A stretch of DNA of 64,000 nt from the NCBI RefSeq assembly GCF_038397715.1, contig NZ_CP151633.1, forward strand, positions 744,001 through 808,000. Reading direction: 5' to 3'. The notes beneath the pieces are model-generated. The model did no database searches. It worked only from the letters and a program-made list of their open reading frames with translations, and was not told where the DNA came from. The translations under genes were made by a program, and so were the position numbers. Source of the DNA: Microbacterium sp. LWO14-1.2 (GTDB taxonomy: Bacteria > Actinomycetota > Actinomycetes > Actinomycetales > Microbacteriaceae). Below are positions 56,592 through 64,000 of this stretch, one piece after another (position 1 is the first letter of the stretch; each line of letters begins with the position of its first letter).

Positions 56592-57971
56592 TCACACCCT
56601 CGCCAGGCCGTAGACGGGACTCACCGACTGCTCCTCTTCGTGGTCGGGTCCGAGCGGGATCCGCGAGCGGTCGCGCAGCAGCAGCGTGGCGACGAGTCCG
56701 AGCACGGTCATGCCCGCGAGGTACCAGGTGACGGCTTCGGTCGAGCCGGTCGCGCCGACGATGGCGGTGGCGATGGTCGGGGCGAAGGCGCCGCCGGCGA
56801 TCGCGCCGATCGCGTACGAGATCGAGACGCCCGAGAAGCGGATGCTGGCGGGGAACAGCTCCGTGTACAGCGCCGCCTGCGGGCCGTAGGTGAAGCCGAG
56901 GCCGATCGTGAGGATCGCGAGGCCCGCGAACAGCAGACCGATCTGCCCCGTGTTGACGAGCGGGAACAGCGCGAACACGCCGACGAGCTGCAGGATCCAG
57001 CCGATGATGTAGGTGGTGCGCCGGCCGATGCGGTCGGAGATCCAGCCCGCGAGCAGGGTCGTGATGAGCCACGTCACCGCGGAGCCCGCGACGGCCCACA
57101 GCACGGGGCCGCGCTCGAGGCCGATCGGCCCCTCGGCGTTCGTGGCGTAGCCCTGGATGTATCCGCCGGTGGTCATGTATCCCACGGCGTTGTTGCCGGC
57201 GAACACGAACGCCGCGATGATGACGAGCAGCAGGTGCTTCCTGAACAGCTGCACGATCGGCATCCTGGCCTTCTCCTTGCGCTCGGCGAGCTCGGCGAAC
57301 ACCGGGCTCTCCTCGACACGACGACGCACGTAGTAGCCGACGAGGATCAGCACGACGCTGAGCAGGAAGGGCACGCGCCATCCCCAGGTGAGGAACTGGT
57401 CGCCCGGCGCGATCGCCGTCATGAGCGCCATCACGCCCGACGCGAGCAGCAGGCCGAGCGGCACGCCGATCTGCGGCGAGGCGCCGAAGATGCCGCGCTT
57501 CGCCTTGGGGGCGTGCTCGACGGCCATGAGCACGGCGCCGCCCCACTCGCCACCGGCCGAGATGCCCTGGATGATGCGCAGCAGCACCAGCAGCACGGGG
57601 GCGGTGATGCCGATCGCCTCGTACGTGGGGAGGATGCCGATGAGGGCGGTCGCGGCACCCATGAGGATGAGTGTCCACATGAGCACGGACTTGCGTCCGA
57701 GCTTGTCGCCGTAGTGCCCGGCGAGGAACGCTCCGAGCGGGCGGAACAGGAAGCTCACACCGACCGTGGCGAAGGCGATCAGCGCGCTGTTGGCGCCGAG
57801 GGGCGCGAAGAAGAGCTGACCGAAGACGAGTCCGACGGCGGTGGCGTAGATGAAGAAGTCGTACCACTCGACCGTGGTTCCGACGACGGTGGCGAAGACG
57901 ACGCGACGCCGGTCGGCTGCCGTCGCGATGGTGCCGGTGGGGGTGAAACCGGCTTGTGGCTGCCCGCTCAT
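56592..57971 (-). CDS. MHS-family MFS transporter for hydroxyphenylacetate-type acid
   Basis: A 459-residue, 12-helix metabolite:H+ symporter. VVGTTVEWYDFFIYATAVG, GHYGDKLGRKSVLM and IQGISAGGEWGGAVLMAVEHAPK mark the family, and it is a close paralogue of the transporter at 21147. AAAGGAG precedes ATG 57971. It heads the unit transporter-hydroxylase, divergent from the hpa catabolic genes with a shared GntR-type operator, so the substrate is probably an aromatic acid such as 4- or 3-hydroxyphenylacetate. Confidence 0.88.
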   Translation of the reverse strand: MSGQPQAGFTPTGTIATAADRRRVVFATVVGTTVEWYDFFIYATAVGLVFGQLFFAPLGANSALIAFATVGVSFLFRPLGAFLAGHYGDKLGRKSVLMWTLILMGAATALIGILPTYEAIGITAPVLLVLLRIIQGISAGGEWGGAVLMAVEHAPKAKRGIFGASPQIGVPLGLLLASGVMALMTAIAPGDQFLTWGWRVPFLLSVVLILVGYYVRRRVEESPVFAELAERKEKARMPIVQLFRKHLLLVIIAAFVFAGNNAVGYMTTGGYIQGYATNAEGPIGLERGPVLWAVAGSAVTWLITTLLAGWISDRIGRRTTYIIGWILQLVGVFALFPLVNTGQIGLLFAGLAILTIGLGFTYGPQAALYTELFPASIRFSGVSISYAIGAIAGGAFAPTIATAIVGATGSTEAVTWYLAGMTVLGLVATLLLRDRSRIPLGPDHEEEQSVSPVYGLARV

Positions 57972-58032
57972 GGGGTATCTCCTTTGATGGTGACCGCACT
58001 GTCACGGCACGCCCCTCGATCGGGTCGAGTGC

Positions 58033-58070
58033 TTGCCTGGCGTGGACACGATGATATACGATTTCGAATA
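58033..58070 (+). promoter_or_regulatory. hpa promoter with candidate GntR operator
   Basis: TTGCCT (58033-58038), an 18-base spacer and TACGAT (58057-58062) form a sigma-70-type promoter towards the FAH-RraA gene. TATACGATTTCGAATA (58055-58070) is a palindrome of the form TATnCGA-TT-TCGnATA. It covers the -10 and is a good site for the GntR/FCD protein encoded downstream. Confidence 0.6.
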
Positions 58071-58123
58071 CGACGCACAAGCGTCCGGCACGACACCGCA
58101 GACGACGCGCGAGGAGGCGCCCC

Positions 58124-59623
58124 GTGACGGCATCCATCACCCGCCCCGGCAAGATCATCGCGATCCATCTGAGCTACGGATCCCGCGCCGATCAGAGGGG
58201 CAGGCGCCCCGCCGCCCCGTCGTACTTCTTCAAGCCGGCGAGTTCCGTCGGCGTCTCCGGGGGAACCGTCGAGCGTCCAGCCGGCACCGAGCTGCTCGCC
58301 TTCGAGGGCGAGATCGCGCTCGTCATCGGCGCCCCCGCGCGCCGGGTCGCGCTCGCCGACGCATGGGACCACGTCGCGTGGGTCACCGCATCGAACGACC
58401 TCGGCCTCTACGACCTGCGCGCCAACGACAAGGGCTCCAACGTGCGCTCCAAGGGCGGCGACGGGTACACCCCGCTCGGACCGGAGCTCATCGACGCCCG
58501 CACCGTCGACCCGACTGCCCTGCGCGTCCGCGCCTGGGTCAACGGAGAGCTGCGGCAGGACGACACCACCGCCGGCCTGATCTTCCCGCTCGCGCAGCTC
58601 GTCGCCGACCTCTCGCAGCACTTCACGCTGGAGACCGGCGACGTCATCCTCACCGGGACTCCCGCCGGGTCGTCGGTCATCGTGCCGGGCGACGTCGTCG
58701 AGATCGAAGTGGATGCCCCGGATGCCGCGGGCGCGCCCTCGTCAGGACGCCTCGTCAGCACCGTGGTCCAGGGCGACGTGCCCTTCGATCCGGAGCTCGG
58801 CTCGCTGCCCGCAGTCGACGACCTCCAGCGCACCGAGGCCTGGGGGTCGGCAGAGGCGGCCGGACTCGCGGCATCGACCGACCCGTCGTCGCGCGAGGAG
58901 CGCAGCGACGAGACGAAACGCCGCGAGAGCCACGGAACCCTCTCCCCCGAACTCCGCCGGAAGCTCCTCGCCGCCCCGACCGCCGGCCTCTCCGCGCAAC
59001 TGCGAAAGCGCGGCCACCACTCCTGCTTCGTCGACGGCCTCGCCGCGAACATCCCCGGCGTGAAGATCGTCGGCACGGCGAAGACGCTGCGGTTCGTGCC
59101 GTTCCGCGAAGACCTGTTCGCGGCGCACGGCGGAGGCTACAACGCGCAGAAGCGCGCGTTCGACGCGGTCGGCGAGGGCGAGGTCATCGTGATCGAGGCG
59201 CGAGGCGACGCGACGAGCGGCACCCTGGGCGACATCCTCGCGCTGCGCGCCCAGACCCGCGGCGCGGCCGGCGTCGTCACCGACGGAGGGGTGCGCGACT
59301 TCGACGCGGTCGCCGAGATGGGGCTCCCGGTGTTCTCGCAGGGCGCGCACCCCTCGGTGCTCGGTCGCCGTCACGTCCCGTGGGACGTCGACGTCACGAT
59401 CTCGTGCGGCGGGGCGACCGTGCAGCCGGGCGACGTCATCGTCGCCGACAGCGACGGCGTGATCGTCATCCCGCCGGCGCTGGTCGAGGACGTCGTCGAC
59501 GCGACCCTCGCCCAGGAGGACGAGGACACGTGGATCGCCGAGCAGGTCGCCGCCGGTCACCCGGTCGACGGGCTCTTCCCGATGAACGCCGAGTGGCGCG
59601 CGCGGTACGAGGCCCGGTCGTGA
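58124..59623 (+). CDS. Fusion of FAH-family hydrolase/isomerase and RraA-family aldolase/decarboxylase
   Basis: A 499-residue fusion. Residues 1-220 are a fumarylacetoacetate-hydrolase fold like an HpaG half (FEGEIALVIGAPARRV, NDLGLYDL, TGDVILTGTPAGSS). Residues about 270-490 are an RraA-like domain with GAAGVVTDGGVRDFDAVAEMG (Asp387, Arg391, Asp392), typical of HMG/CHA aldolase and oxaloacetate decarboxylase. E. coli HpaG instead joins two FAH halves. The linker (SSREERSDETKRRESH) derives from a REP-like element. GAGGAGG precedes GTG 58124. It probably performs the decarboxylation and isomerisation steps after dehydrogenation. Confidence 0.85.
   Translation: MTASITRPGKIIAIHLSYGSRADQRGRRPAAPSYFFKPASSVGVSGGTVERPAGTELLAFEGEIALVIGAPARRVALADAWDHVAWVTASNDLGLYDLRANDKGSNVRSKGGDGYTPLGPELIDARTVDPTALRVRAWVNGELRQDDTTAGLIFPLAQLVADLSQHFTLETGDVILTGTPAGSSVIVPGDVVEIEVDAPDAAGAPSSGRLVSTVVQGDVPFDPELGSLPAVDDLQRTEAWGSAEAAGLAASTDPSSREERSDETKRRESHGTLSPELRRKLLAAPTAGLSAQLRKRGHHSCFVDGLAANIPGVKIVGTAKTLRFVPFREDLFAAHGGGYNAQKRAFDAVGEGEVIVIEARGDATSGTLGDILALRAQTRGAAGVVTDGGVRDFDAVAEMGLPVFSQGAHPSVLGRRHVPWDVDVTISCGGATVQPGDVIVADSDGVIVIPPALVEDVVDATLAQEDEDTWIAEQVAAGHPVDGLFPMNAEWRARYEARS
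58879..58920 (+). repeat. REP-like element translated as a domain linker
   Basis: The reverse complement begins CGTTTCGTCTCG and continues through GCTGCGCTC and ACGACGG, the same module order as the copies at 3046-3105 and 39805-39924. It encodes the hydrophilic linker between the FAH and RraA domains. Confidence 0.7.
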
Positions 59624-60318
59624 CCGCGGTGGCGACGAGCAAGTCCGAGGTCGCGTACGAGTGGATCCGCTCGCGCATCACCGGCCACATGTTCAGCCCC
59701 GGGTACCGGCTCGTGCTTGGCTCGATCGCCGAGGACCTGAAGATGAGCGTCGTCCCGGTGCGCGAGGCCATCCGCCGTCTCGAAGCCGAGGGGCTCGTCA
59801 CGTTCGAGCGCAACGTCGGCGCACGGGTCACCCTCGTCGACGAGAGCGAGTACGCGCACACCATGCAGACGCTCGGGATCGTCGAGGGTGCGGCCACCGC
59901 GCTCTCCGCTCCCCTGCTCGACGAGGACGCTCTCGACGAGGCCCTGCGGATCAACGACCGCATGGCGCGGATGCTCGACCACTTCGACGCGCACGCGTTC
60001 ACCGAGCTCAACCGGCAGTTCCACTCCGTGCTGTTCGAGCCGTGCCCCAACCCGCATCTGCTGGAGCTCGTGCACCGTGGATGGTCGCGGCTCTCCGGCA
60101 TCCGCGACTCGACGTTCGCGTCGGTGCCCGGTCGCGCTCACCACTCCGTCGAGGAGCACGCGCAGATCGTCGAACTGATCCGCATCGGCGCCGACCCCCT
60201 GGAGATCGAGCTCGCGGCTCGCAACCATCGCTGGCGCACGAGGGACGCCTTCCTCGACGCCCTGCACACCCGTACGCCTCACCCCGGCTTCCTTGACACC
60301 TCTGGAGACGAGTCATGA
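59620..60318 (+). CDS. GntR-family (FCD/VanR-type) regulator of the hpa cluster
   Basis: A 232-residue protein. The winged HTH reads LGSIAEDLKMSVVPVREAIRRLEAEGLV (residues 30-57). The FCD effector domain is all-helical (ELNRQFHSVLFEPCPNPHLLELV and HSVEEHAQIVELI, with metal-binding His). It lies within the operon it probably controls: GTG 59620 overlaps the fusion gene stop and its own stop overlaps hpaE. A GntR-like palindrome covers the operon promoter. Confidence 0.9.
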   Translation: MTAVATSKSEVAYEWIRSRITGHMFSPGYRLVLGSIAEDLKMSVVPVREAIRRLEAEGLVTFERNVGARVTLVDESEYAHTMQTLGIVEGAATALSAPLLDEDALDEALRINDRMARMLDHFDAHAFTELNRQFHSVLFEPCPNPHLLELVHRGWSRLSGIRDSTFASVPGRAHHSVEEHAQIVELIRIGADPLEIELAARNHRWRTRDAFLDALHTRTPHPGFLDTSGDES

Positions 60319-61811
60319 CCGATTCCCGCATCCCCGCAGACCTGCCCGACCACATCCAGCACTACATCGACGGCGCCTTCGTCGACTCGGTCGACGGCGA
60401 CACGTTCGACGTGCTCGACCCCGTCACCAACCAGAGCTACACGACGGCGTCCGCCGGCAAGAAGGCCGACATCGATCTCGCCGTCGCCGCAGCGACGCGC
60501 GCCTTCCAGGAGGGCCCCTGGCCCCGGATGCTGCCGCGCGAGCGCTCGCGCGTGCTGCACCGCATCGCCGACATCGTGGAATCGCGCGACGCGCGCCTCG
60601 CCGAGCTCGAGTCGTACGACTCGGGCCTCCCCATCACGCAGGCCCTCGGCCAGGCCCGCCGCGCCGCCGAGAACTTCCGCTTCTTCGCCGATCTGATCGT
60701 CGCCCAGTCCGACGACGCCTTCAAGGTCCCCGGCAAGCAGATGAACTACGTGAACCGCAAGCCGATCGGCGTCGCGGGCCTCATCACGCCCTGGAACACG
60801 CCGTTCATGCTCGAGTCGTGGAAGCTCGGCCCGGCGCTCGCCACCGGCAACACCGTCGTGCTCAAGCCCGCCGAGTTCACCCCGCTCTCGGCGTCGCTCT
60901 GGGCGGGGATCTTCGAGGAGGCAGGTCTGCCCCAGGGCGTCTTCAACCTCGTCAACGGGCTGGGCGAGGATGCCGGCGACGCGCTCGTGAAGCATCCGGA
61001 CGTCCCCCTCATCTCGTTCACCGGCGAGAGCCGCACGGGGCAGATCATCTTCGGCAACGCGGCGCCGTACCTGAAGGGCCTGTCGATGGAGCTCGGCGGC
61101 AAGTCGCCGGCAGTCGTGTTCGCCGACGCCGACATCGAGGCAGCGGTGGATGCCACCATCTTCGGCGTGTTCTCGCTCAACGGCGAGCGCTGCACCGCCG
61201 GGTCCCGCATCATCGTCGAGCGGTCGATCTACGACGAGTTCGTCGAGCGCTACGCAGCACAGGCGAAGCGCGTGAAGGTCGGCTACCCGCATGACCCCGC
61301 CACCGAGGTCGGCGCCCTCGTGCACCCCGAGCACTACGACAAGGTGATGAGCTACGTCGAGATCGGCAAGACCGAGGGCCGCCTCGTCGCCGGCGGCGGC
61401 CGTCCGGACGGGTTCGAGGAGGGCAACTTCGTCGCCCCGACCGTGTTCGCCGACGTCTCTCCCGACGCACGCATCTTCCAGGAGGAGATCTTCGGCCCGG
61501 TCGTCGCGATCACGCCGTTCGACTCGGACGACGATGCTCTCGCGCTCGCGAACAACACGAAGTACGGCCTCGCGGCGTACATCTGGACCAACGACCTGAA
61601 GCGCGCCCACAACTTCGCGCAAACGGTGGAGGCCGGCATGGTGTGGCTCAACAGCAACAACGTGCGCGACCTCCGCACCCCGTTCGGCGGCGTGAAGGCG
61701 TCCGGCCTCGGTCACGAGGGCGGCTACCGCTCGATCGACTTCTACACCGACCAGCAGAGCGTGCACATCACACTCGGCGGGGCGCACAACCCCACTTTCG
61801 GCAAGAACTGA
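60315..61811 (+). CDS. hpaE: 5-carboxymethyl-2-hydroxymuconate semialdehyde dehydrogenase
   Basis: A 498-residue NAD-dependent aldehyde dehydrogenase. TPWNTPFMLESWKLGPALATGN, MELGGKSPAVVF (Glu) and catalytic Cys293 in NGERCTAG are intact, and NPLEWLNSNN-type cofactor residues follow. It oxidises the ring-cleavage product of homoprotocatechuate. The specific call rests on position between the regulator and hpaD and on overall HpaE-like length. ATG 60315 overlaps the GntR stop. Confidence 0.92.
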   Translation: MTDSRIPADLPDHIQHYIDGAFVDSVDGDTFDVLDPVTNQSYTTASAGKKADIDLAVAAATRAFQEGPWPRMLPRERSRVLHRIADIVESRDARLAELESYDSGLPITQALGQARRAAENFRFFADLIVAQSDDAFKVPGKQMNYVNRKPIGVAGLITPWNTPFMLESWKLGPALATGNTVVLKPAEFTPLSASLWAGIFEEAGLPQGVFNLVNGLGEDAGDALVKHPDVPLISFTGESRTGQIIFGNAAPYLKGLSMELGGKSPAVVFADADIEAAVDATIFGVFSLNGERCTAGSRIIVERSIYDEFVERYAAQAKRVKVGYPHDPATEVGALVHPEHYDKVMSYVEIGKTEGRLVAGGGRPDGFEEGNFVAPTVFADVSPDARIFQEEIFGPVVAITPFDSDDDALALANNTKYGLAAYIWTNDLKRAHNFAQTVEAGMVWLNSNNVRDLRTPFGGVKASGLGHEGGYRSIDFYTDQQSVHITLGGAHNPTFGKN

Positions 61812-61841
61812 CGACCGCCACGAGACAGCAAGGACGCTGAC

Positions 61842-62978
61842 ATGACCGACCGCCACGAGATGACCCTCACCTCCGCCGGCTACTACGTGAGCCAGGAGGC
61901 GCCGATCCGCACGGAGAACCCGATCGCGACGCCGCAGAGCACCCCGCCCGACGTCCTGCGCTGCGCGTACATGGAGCTCGTCGTCACCGACCTCGCCGCG
62001 TCGCGCGTGTTCTACGTCGACGTGCTCGGCCTGTACGTGACGGAGGAGGACGACGAGGCGATCTACCTGCGCTCGACCGAGGAGTTCATCCACCACAACC
62101 TCGTCCTGCGCAAGGGCCCGGTCGCGGCGGTCGCCGCGTTCTCGTACCGCGTGCGCTCTGCCGAGGACCTCGACCTCGCCGTCGCGTTCTACTCGGAGCT
62201 CGGCTGCGACGTGCGCCGCAACCCGGAGGGCTTCGTGAAGGGCGTCGGCGATTCGGTGCGCGTCGTCGACCCGCTCGGCTTCCCGATCGAGTTCTTCCAC
62301 CGGTCGGACCACGTCGAGCGGATGTCGTGGCGGTACGACCTGCACATCCCCGGCGAGCTCGTCCGCCTCGACCACTTCAACCAGGTCACGCCTGACGTGC
62401 CGCGCGCCGTGAAGTTCATGCAGGACCTCGGATTCCGCGTCACGGAGGACATCCAGGACGACGAGGGCACGGTCTACGCGGCCTGGATGCGGCGCAAACC
62501 CACCGTGCACGACACGGCCATGACCGGCGGCGACGGACCCCGCATGCACCACGTGTGCTTCGCGACCCACGAGAAGCACAACATCCTCGCGATCTGCGAC
62601 AAGCTGGGCGCTCTGCGGCGGTCCGACGCGATCGAGCGCGGGCCGGGCCGCCACGGGGTGAGCAACGCGTTCTACCTGTACCTGCGCGACCCCGACGGGC
62701 ACCGCGTCGAGGTCTACACGCAGGACTACTACACGGGCGACCCCGACAACCCCGTGATCACGTGGGACGTGCACGACAATCAGCGTCGCGACTGGTGGGG
62801 CAACCCGGTCGTGCCCTCCTGGTACACCGACGCCTCGCTCGTTCTCGACCTCGACGGCAACCCGCAGCCGGTCGTCGCGCGCACCGACAGCTCGGAGATG
62901 GCCGTGACGATCGGCGCCGACGGCTTCTCGTACACGCGCGCCGACGAGGGCGAGAAGAAGCTCGGCAACCAGCTGTAA
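61842..62978 (+). CDS. hpaD: Homoprotocatechuate (3,4-dihydroxyphenylacetate) 2,3-dioxygenase
   Basis: A 378-residue extradiol dioxygenase with four VOC modules. His178 (RLDHFNQ), His237 (MHHVCF) and Glu290 (HRVEVYT) form the metal triad. Their 59- and 53-residue spacings equal those of the Brevibacterium/Arthrobacter homoprotocatechuate dioxygenases (His155, His214, Glu267), which use Fe or Mn. It opens the ring next to a hydroxyl group to give 5-carboxymethyl-2-hydroxymuconate semialdehyde, the substrate of HpaE. About 20 extra N-terminal residues are present. Cytoplasmic. Confidence 0.95.
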   Translation: MTDRHEMTLTSAGYYVSQEAPIRTENPIATPQSTPPDVLRCAYMELVVTDLAASRVFYVDVLGLYVTEEDDEAIYLRSTEEFIHHNLVLRKGPVAAVAAFSYRVRSAEDLDLAVAFYSELGCDVRRNPEGFVKGVGDSVRVVDPLGFPIEFFHRSDHVERMSWRYDLHIPGELVRLDHFNQVTPDVPRAVKFMQDLGFRVTEDIQDDEGTVYAAWMRRKPTVHDTAMTGGDGPRMHHVCFATHEKHNILAICDKLGALRRSDAIERGPGRHGVSNAFYLYLRDPDGHRVEVYTQDYYTGDPDNPVITWDVHDNQRRDWWGNPVVPSWYTDASLVLDLDGNPQPVVARTDSSEMAVTIGADGFSYTRADEGEKKLGNQL

Positions 62979-62988
62979 GGGGACACGG

Positions 62989-63774
62989 ATGCTCTCTCAC
63001 GACGACATCGCACGGATCGCCGCCGAGCTGGCGGAAGCCGACCGCGCGCACGGCGTCATCCAGCGCATCACCGCGCGCTATCCGGAGGCGACGGTCGAGG
63101 ACTCCTATGCGATCCAGGGCGTGTGGCGCGATGCGCAGATCGCCGCGGGTCGCCGTCTGGTCGGCCGCAAGATCGGCCTGACGTCGAAGGCGATGCAGCA
63201 GGCGACCGGCATCACCGAGCCCGACTACGGCGTCATGTTCGACGACACCGTGTACGAGTCGGGGGCCGAGATCCCGACCGACCACTTCTCGAACGTGCGC
63301 ATCGAGGTGGAACTCGCCTTCGTGTTGAAGACCGCGCTCGAGGGCCCCGACTGCACGCTCGACGACGCACTCGCGGCGATCGACTATGCCGTCCCCGCCC
63401 TCGAAGTGCTCAATTCGCACATCGAGCTCGAAGGGCGCACGATCGTCGACACGATCAGCGACAACGCGGCGTACGGGGCGATGGTGCTCGGCACCGAGCG
63501 CCGGAGGCCGGACGAGATCGACCTGCGCTGGGTGCCCGGCGTGCTGTCACGCAACGGAGAGATCGAGGAGACCGGCGTCGCCGCCGGAGTGCTCGGGCAC
63601 CCGGCCACGGGCGTGGCCTGGCTCGCGAACAAGTTCCATCAGCACGGCGCGCGCCTGGAAGCGGGCGAGATCATCCTGGCAGGATCGTTCACACGCCCCC
63701 TGTGGGTGTCGCGCGGCGACGAGGTGCTGTGCGACTACGGACCGATGGGAACCATCACATGCCGCTTCGTCTAG
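62989..63774 (+). CDS. hpaH: 2-oxo-hept-3-ene-1,7-dioate hydratase
   Basis: A 261-residue metal-dependent hydratase of the FAH-like/MhpD group. [29 protein letters not shown] and VEVELAFVL hold the metal-binding Glu residues. [10 protein letters not shown] and [10 protein letters not shown] are conserved in HpaH. It adds water to 2-oxohept-3-enedioate to form the aldolase substrate. GGGG lies before ATG 62989, ten bases after hpaD, with no hpaF gene between. Confidence 0.94.
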   Translation: MLSHDDIARIAAELAEADRAHGVIQRITARYPEATVEDSYAIQGVWRDAQIAAGRRLVGRKIGLTSKAMQQATGITEPDYGVMFDDTVYESGAEIPTDHFSNVRIEVELAFVLKTALEGPDCTLDDALAAIDYAVPALEVLNSHIELEGRTIVDTISDNAAYGAMVLGTERRRPDEIDLRWVPGVLSRNGEIEETGVAAGVLGHPATGVAWLANKFHQHGARLEAGEIILAGSFTRPLWVSRGDEVLCDYGPMGTITCRFV

Positions 63775-64000
63775 ACGCGTCGTTCCGCGAAGCCCTCACG
63801 GGATCACCCCGTCCCCTGATCGGGATGTGGGCGTGCTCGGGCAGTCCGCTCGTCACCGAGGTCGCCGCGGGATCCGGGCTGGACTGGCTGCTGATCGACA
63901 TGGAGCACTCGGCGAACACGCTCGAGTCCACCCTGGTGCAGCTGCAGGTCGTCGCGGCGTATCCGATCACACCCGTCGTGCGGGTGCCGTCGAACGACCC
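63759..64000 (+). CDS. hpaI: 4-hydroxy-2-oxoheptanedioate aldolase, N-terminal part
   Basis: The first 80 residues of a class II pyruvate aldolase, cut by the right edge. IGMWACSGSPLVTEVAAGSGLDWLLIDMEHSANTL and VVAAYPITPVVRVPSND follow HpaI closely, including Asp-x-Glu-His with the catalytic His region. It splits 4-hydroxy-2-oxoheptanedioate into pyruvate and succinate semialdehyde, the end of the pathway. ATG 63759 lies inside hpaH, a 16-base overlap in another frame. Confidence 0.92.
   Translation, partial: MPLRLDASFREALTGSPRPLIGMWACSGSPLVTEVAAGSGLDWLLIDMEHSANTLESTLVQLQVVAAYPITPVVRVPSND

Overview
The window is a 64 kb stretch of very GC-rich chromosome with 55 coding sequences that I can support, two of them cut by the window edges. 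Codon use (G/C at nearly every third position), a GTP-type PEP carboxykinase, an actinobacterial ScfR/RamB-type regulator, a DUF222/HNH gene, many leaderless genes and a strikingly common GGATGCC/GGCATCC heptamer point to an actinobacterium, most likely Microbacteriaceae and probably close to Microbacterium. I see no tRNA, rRNA, CRISPR array, transposase or prophage gene.

Layout. 1-15064: central and cell-wall metabolism: LD-carboxypeptidase start, HAD hydrolase, small HTH protein, ABC exporter, pckG divergent from a RamB-like regulator, winged-helix protein, a long GapB-type GAPDH, then a MurNAc/GlcNAc recycling set (BadF-type kinase and murQ divergent from an RpiR regulator), a membrane protein and a second HAD phosphatase. 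15191-21009: HNH/DUF222 gene and an Lrp regulator divergent from branched-chain 2-oxoacid dehydrogenase genes (E1a-E1b-E2). 21147-30287 and 38496-43234: a nearly complete phenylacetate (paa) catabolon in four transcription units, each preceded by a copy of the same operator and encoding its TetR regulator PaaR. It is split by an 8 kb insert carrying dhaKLM with an IclR regulator, a RecQ-type helicase and a hypothetical gene. 43257-54323: a 1602-residue DUF4132 protein with a 133-residue partner, an ATP-dependent DNA ligase, a phosphoribosyltransferase, a ThDP enzyme behind a structured leader, PhzF, NUDIX and VOC genes. 54721-64000: a homoprotocatechuate (4-/3-hydroxyphenylacetate) meta-cleavage cluster, with a transporter and flavoprotein hydroxylase on one strand and FAH-RraA fusion, GntR, hpaE, hpaD, hpaH and hpaI on the other.

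How the genes work together. The transporters, paaK, paaABCDE, paaG, paaZ and paaJ/F/H convert phenylacetate to acetyl-CoA and succinyl-CoA. The hpa genes convert hydroxyphenylacetates to pyruvate and succinate semialdehyde. pckG and GapB would carry the resulting C4 and C3 acids into gluconeogenesis. The branched-chain dehydrogenase and DHA kinase add amino-acid and glycerol carbon.

The most unusual feature is structural. Tandem duplications repeatedly sit on gene 3' ends and take the stop codon with them (seven cases). A REP-like palindromic element recurs and in two genes has become translated linker sequence. A pair of oppositely oriented 19-bp arrays fills the one long intergenic gap. 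Biochemically the most interesting items are the FAH-RraA fusion in a cluster lacking hpaF and hpaBC, the DhaM-HPr-full-length EI fusion, the DUF4132 two-gene module and the structured leader before the ThDP enzyme.
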